The notes beneath the pieces are model-generated. The model was not told where the DNA came from. It did no database searches and saw only the letters and a list, made by a program, of their open reading frames with translations. Below are positions 32,583 through 34,210 of a stretch of DNA of 34,210 nt, in pieces. The DNA is from Ruminococcus sp. AF41-9 (lineage in GTDB: Bacteria; Bacillota; Clostridia; Lachnospirales; Lachnospiraceae). The stretch covers positions 1 through 34,210 of the forward strand of contig NZ_QUDO01000040.1 of NCBI RefSeq assembly GCF_003477525.1, given 5' to 3'. A program made the position numbers and the translations under genes. Position 1 is the first letter of the stretch; each line of letters starts with the position of its first letter.

Positions 32583-33845
32583 ATGAAAAGAAAAAGTAAT
32601 CACTCACTGCGCAACACTGTTTTTTTGTTTTTCACTGTTCTGTTTCTGCTTTTCACATGCAGTCTGTCAACAGTCTATGCTGCGTCTACTCTTCAGAAGC
32701 CGGAAAAAGCTGCTGCCGGAAAATTCGTCCCTGATGGTGATTTCTGGAAATATCAGTACAAAGACAAAACGTTTGCCAAAAATGTCTTTCTGAAGATCAA
32801 CAATAAAACATATCGTTTTAATCACCTTGGTCATCGCTGGTGCAGCTGGCACACTTATAACGGAAAACAATATTATTTCGGTAGCAGATCTCAGGGCTAC
32901 CTGATCAAAAACTCTCTGATCCGTTATAAAAATAACTACTACTATGTAGGCAAAGACGGTGCAATGGTCACCGGATGGATCACAGATAAATCCGGGACAA
33001 CCTATTATTTCGGCAAAGACGGAAAGGCAGTCACCGGAAAACACCGGATCCAGAAAACCAATTATTATTTTAATGCAAACGGAACCCTGGAACATACCGG
33101 TCTCGATTACAATCTTTCTTCCGACTGTGCCCTTCTCATTAATGCGAACACCGGAAAAGTTGTATATGCCAAAAACGAAAATGTACGCCATGCAAACGCC
33201 AGTACAACCAAGATCATGACCTGTATCCTTGCACTGGAAAACTGTAAACTGAATGAAAAAGTAACCTTTTCTCCCTATGCAGCTTCCATTGAACCAAGCA
33301 AGCTTTATGCAAATGCAGGGGAAGTTTTTTACCTGAAGGATCTTCTTTATTCCCTCATGCTTCCTTCGCACAATGACACTGCGGTTGCCATTGCAGAACA
33401 CGTCAGTGGTTCCACCGCAAAATTTGTGAACTTAATGAATAAAAAAGCGGCAGCGATCGGATGCACCAATACCCATTTTGCCACACCAAATGGACTGGAT
33501 TTCGGCTATGATCATTACACCACTGCTTCTGACCTTGCCAAAATCGCCCGCTATGCAATCAAACGAAATATGTTCCGTAAACTGATCAGCACCGGCTATT
33601 ATTCTTTCTCCAATCTGAACACAGGACGTACCTATTATATCGGCACCACCAATGCACTGCTCGGAAATCTTCCGGGTGTCCAGGGAATGAAAACCGGTTA
33701 TACAAACAAGGCCGGATATTGTTTCGTAGGTCTTTCTTATTCCCAGAAAGGAAATACTTATATCTCGGTAGTATTAGGCGGAAGTTCTTCAGCCAGCCGC
33801 TGGGAGGATTCCCGCAGGCTTCTGACCTATGCCTATTACCATTAA
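32583..33845 (+). CDS. D-alanyl-D-alanine carboxypeptidase with N-terminal cell-wall-binding repeats
   Basis: This 420-aa secreted enzyme trims the terminal D-Ala of peptidoglycan stem peptides. The signal peptide is residues 1-33. Residues about 50-172 hold cell-wall/choline-binding-type repeats rich in Tyr, Phe and Gly (YYVGKDGAMVTGW, YYFGKDGKAVTGK, YYFNANGTLEHTG). The S11 peptidase domain has all three penicillin-binding motifs: S207-T-T-K210, S262-H-N264 and K370-T-G372. The usual C-terminal domain and amphipathic anchor of DacA-type proteins are missing, so the N-terminal repeats probably hold it to the wall. AAAGGAG lies seven bases before the ATG. It is followed by tandem repeats, a dispersed repeat and a terminator. 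Confidence 0.93.
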   Translation: MKRKSNHSLRNTVFLFFTVLFLLFTCSLSTVYAASTLQKPEKAAAGKFVPDGDFWKYQYKDKTFAKNVFLKINNKTYRFNHLGHRWCSWHTYNGKQYYFGSRSQGYLIKNSLIRYKNNYYYVGKDGAMVTGWITDKSGTTYYFGKDGKAVTGKHRIQKTNYYFNANGTLEHTGLDYNLSSDCALLINANTGKVVYAKNENVRHANASTTKIMTCILALENCKLNEKVTFSPYAASIEPSKLYANAGEVFYLKDLLYSLMLPSHNDTAVAIAEHVSGSTAKFVNLMNKKAAAIGCTNTHFATPNGLDFGYDHYTTASDLAKIARYAIKRNMFRKLISTGYYSFSNLNTGRTYYIGTTNALLGNLPGVQGMKTGYTNKAGYCFVGLSYSQKGNTYISVVLGGSSSASRWEDSRRLLTYAYYH

Positions 33846-33882
33846 GTTATTGCCATTAAGTTACTGTCATTAAGTTATTTCC
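33841..33882 (+). repeat. Three tandem 14-bp units overlapping the carboxypeptidase stop codon
   Basis: The units are ATTAAGTTATTGCC, ATTAAGTTACTGTC and ATTAAGTTATTTCC. The stop TAA lies in the first unit, so the array extends from the gene end into the 3' untranslated region. It is a simple duplication with two or three base differences between units. Confidence 0.75.
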
Positions 33883-33898
33883 ACTCAGTCATGCATCC

Positions 33899-33937
33899 GT
33901 CAAACGGATCAAATCGTCCGCATTGCTGACTGATTTA
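33899..33937 (+). repeat. Dispersed repeat, diverged remnant (copy E)
   Basis: GTCAAACGGAT and a following CCGCATTGCT resemble the left hairpin of copy A (GTCAAGCGGAT, CCGCTTCGCT) and then GATTTA resembles its right end. This is the weakest member, placed by the conserved left tip and by its position after a gene end. Confidence 0.4.
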
Positions 33938-34000
33938 CAGTAACTTCATGCAAAACATTCTGTCTTGTATTTTCTTGTTATCAGAATAAATTGTCAGAAT

Positions 34001-34052
34001 AAAAAAGAAGTGCTTCCACCATCCGGAAAACACTTCTTTTTTATTTATTTTT
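34001..34052 (+). terminator. Terminator of the carboxypeptidase gene
   Basis: AAAAAAGAAGTG and TTCC pair with GGAA and CACTTCTTTTTT (34001-34017 and 34025-34042), then TTATTTATTTTT follows. It lies about 155 bases past the stop. Confidence 0.8.
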
Positions 34053-34107
34053 ATATATTTATATTTTTATGATATCAGACACCACTTTACAACTTTTTCA
34101 TAAAAAT

Positions 34108-34178
34108 ATCGTACAGGACTTTCTGATGTATAATGAATTTGACCCAAAACATTACAAAGGAAAGTGACCCTGTACGAT
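34108..34178. repeat. 10-bp inverted repeat near the right edge
   Basis: ATCGTACAGG (34108-34117) and CCTGTACGAT (34169-34178) are perfect complements 51 bases apart, with TATAAT at 34129-34134 between them. The right arm falls inside the possible reading frame beginning at 34164. It could be an operator for that gene or part of an insertion-sequence end. Confidence 0.45.
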
Positions 34179-34210
34179 AAAAACATTATACAACGAAAAA
34201 ACACTGATTG
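34164..34210 (+). CDS. Possible 5' end of a gene cut by the window edge
   Basis: From GTG 34164 a frame stays open to the last base and gives about 15 residues (VTLYDKNIIQRKNTD). AAAGGA lies just upstream but unusually close to the GTG, so the true start is uncertain. A TATAAT box at 34129 is about 30 bases upstream. The peptide is too short to assign a family. It may equally be chance. Confidence 0.3.
   Translation, partial: MTLYDKNIIQRKNTD

Noticed and set aside
32667..33401. 244-codon minus-strand frame opposite the carboxypeptidase
   Set aside because: The plus-strand gene has a signal peptide and all three active-site motifs; the antisense frame is a by-product of its codon use.

Overview
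This window looks like chromosomal core sequence from a low-to-moderate G+C, Gram-positive gut Clostridia, most likely family Lachnospiraceae (relatives of Blautia, Mediterraneibacter or Dorea). That is inferred from AGGAGG-type ribosome sites, the style of the SecA, MalQ, DUF975 and YfhO proteins, a BspA-like surface protein and AT-rich leaders; no species marker such as rRNA is present. All but two of the complete genes lie on the minus strand. The exceptions are an AraC-type regulator and a secreted D,D-carboxypeptidase. I see no tRNA, rRNA, CRISPR array, prophage or complete insertion sequence.

Region by region, following minus-strand transcription from high to low coordinates within each block. 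(1) 381-9590: an oligopeptide ABC importer operon, oppA-oppB-oppC-oppD-oppF, with a near-consensus promoter upstream of oppA and an intercistronic hairpin after it. It is followed by a two-gene unit, cutC and an unusual multidomain transglutaminase-like protein. oppC carries an apparent one-base deletion. (2) 9727-13989: an aspartate-pathway operon with an ACT-domain regulator, homoserine dehydrogenase, aspartokinase and a DUF975 membrane protein, closed by a strong terminator. (3) 14064-16363: prfB (RF2), with its classical programmed +1 frameshift site plus a second, unexpected frameshift, and a DapF-family gene whose two catalytic cysteines are both serine. (4) 16458-20539: a large YfhO-type membrane protein, divergent from an AraC regulator. 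(5) 20656-25147: a secreted leucine-rich-repeat/fibronectin protein and an NSS-family sodium symporter. (6) 25250-31529: secA, malQ, hpf and a HisA of the eukaryotic type. (7) 31748-34210: an Asn/Asp-rich lipoprotein, a D,D-carboxypeptidase with cell-wall-binding repeats, and what may be the first codons of another gene at the right edge.

The intergenic spaces hold a dispersed, foldable repeat family (five recognisable copies, two sharing 67 identical bases) and a 161-bp near-perfect palindrome bounded by TA that looks like a MITE. The most interesting protein-level observations are the Ser/Ser DapF homologue, the eukaryotic-type HisA, and the internally duplicated transglutaminase-like protein coupled to CutC. 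The two frameshifts (oppC and prfB) are both explained by loss of one G from a TGGG sequence. Because prfB is normally essential, sequence error is the leading explanation for both.
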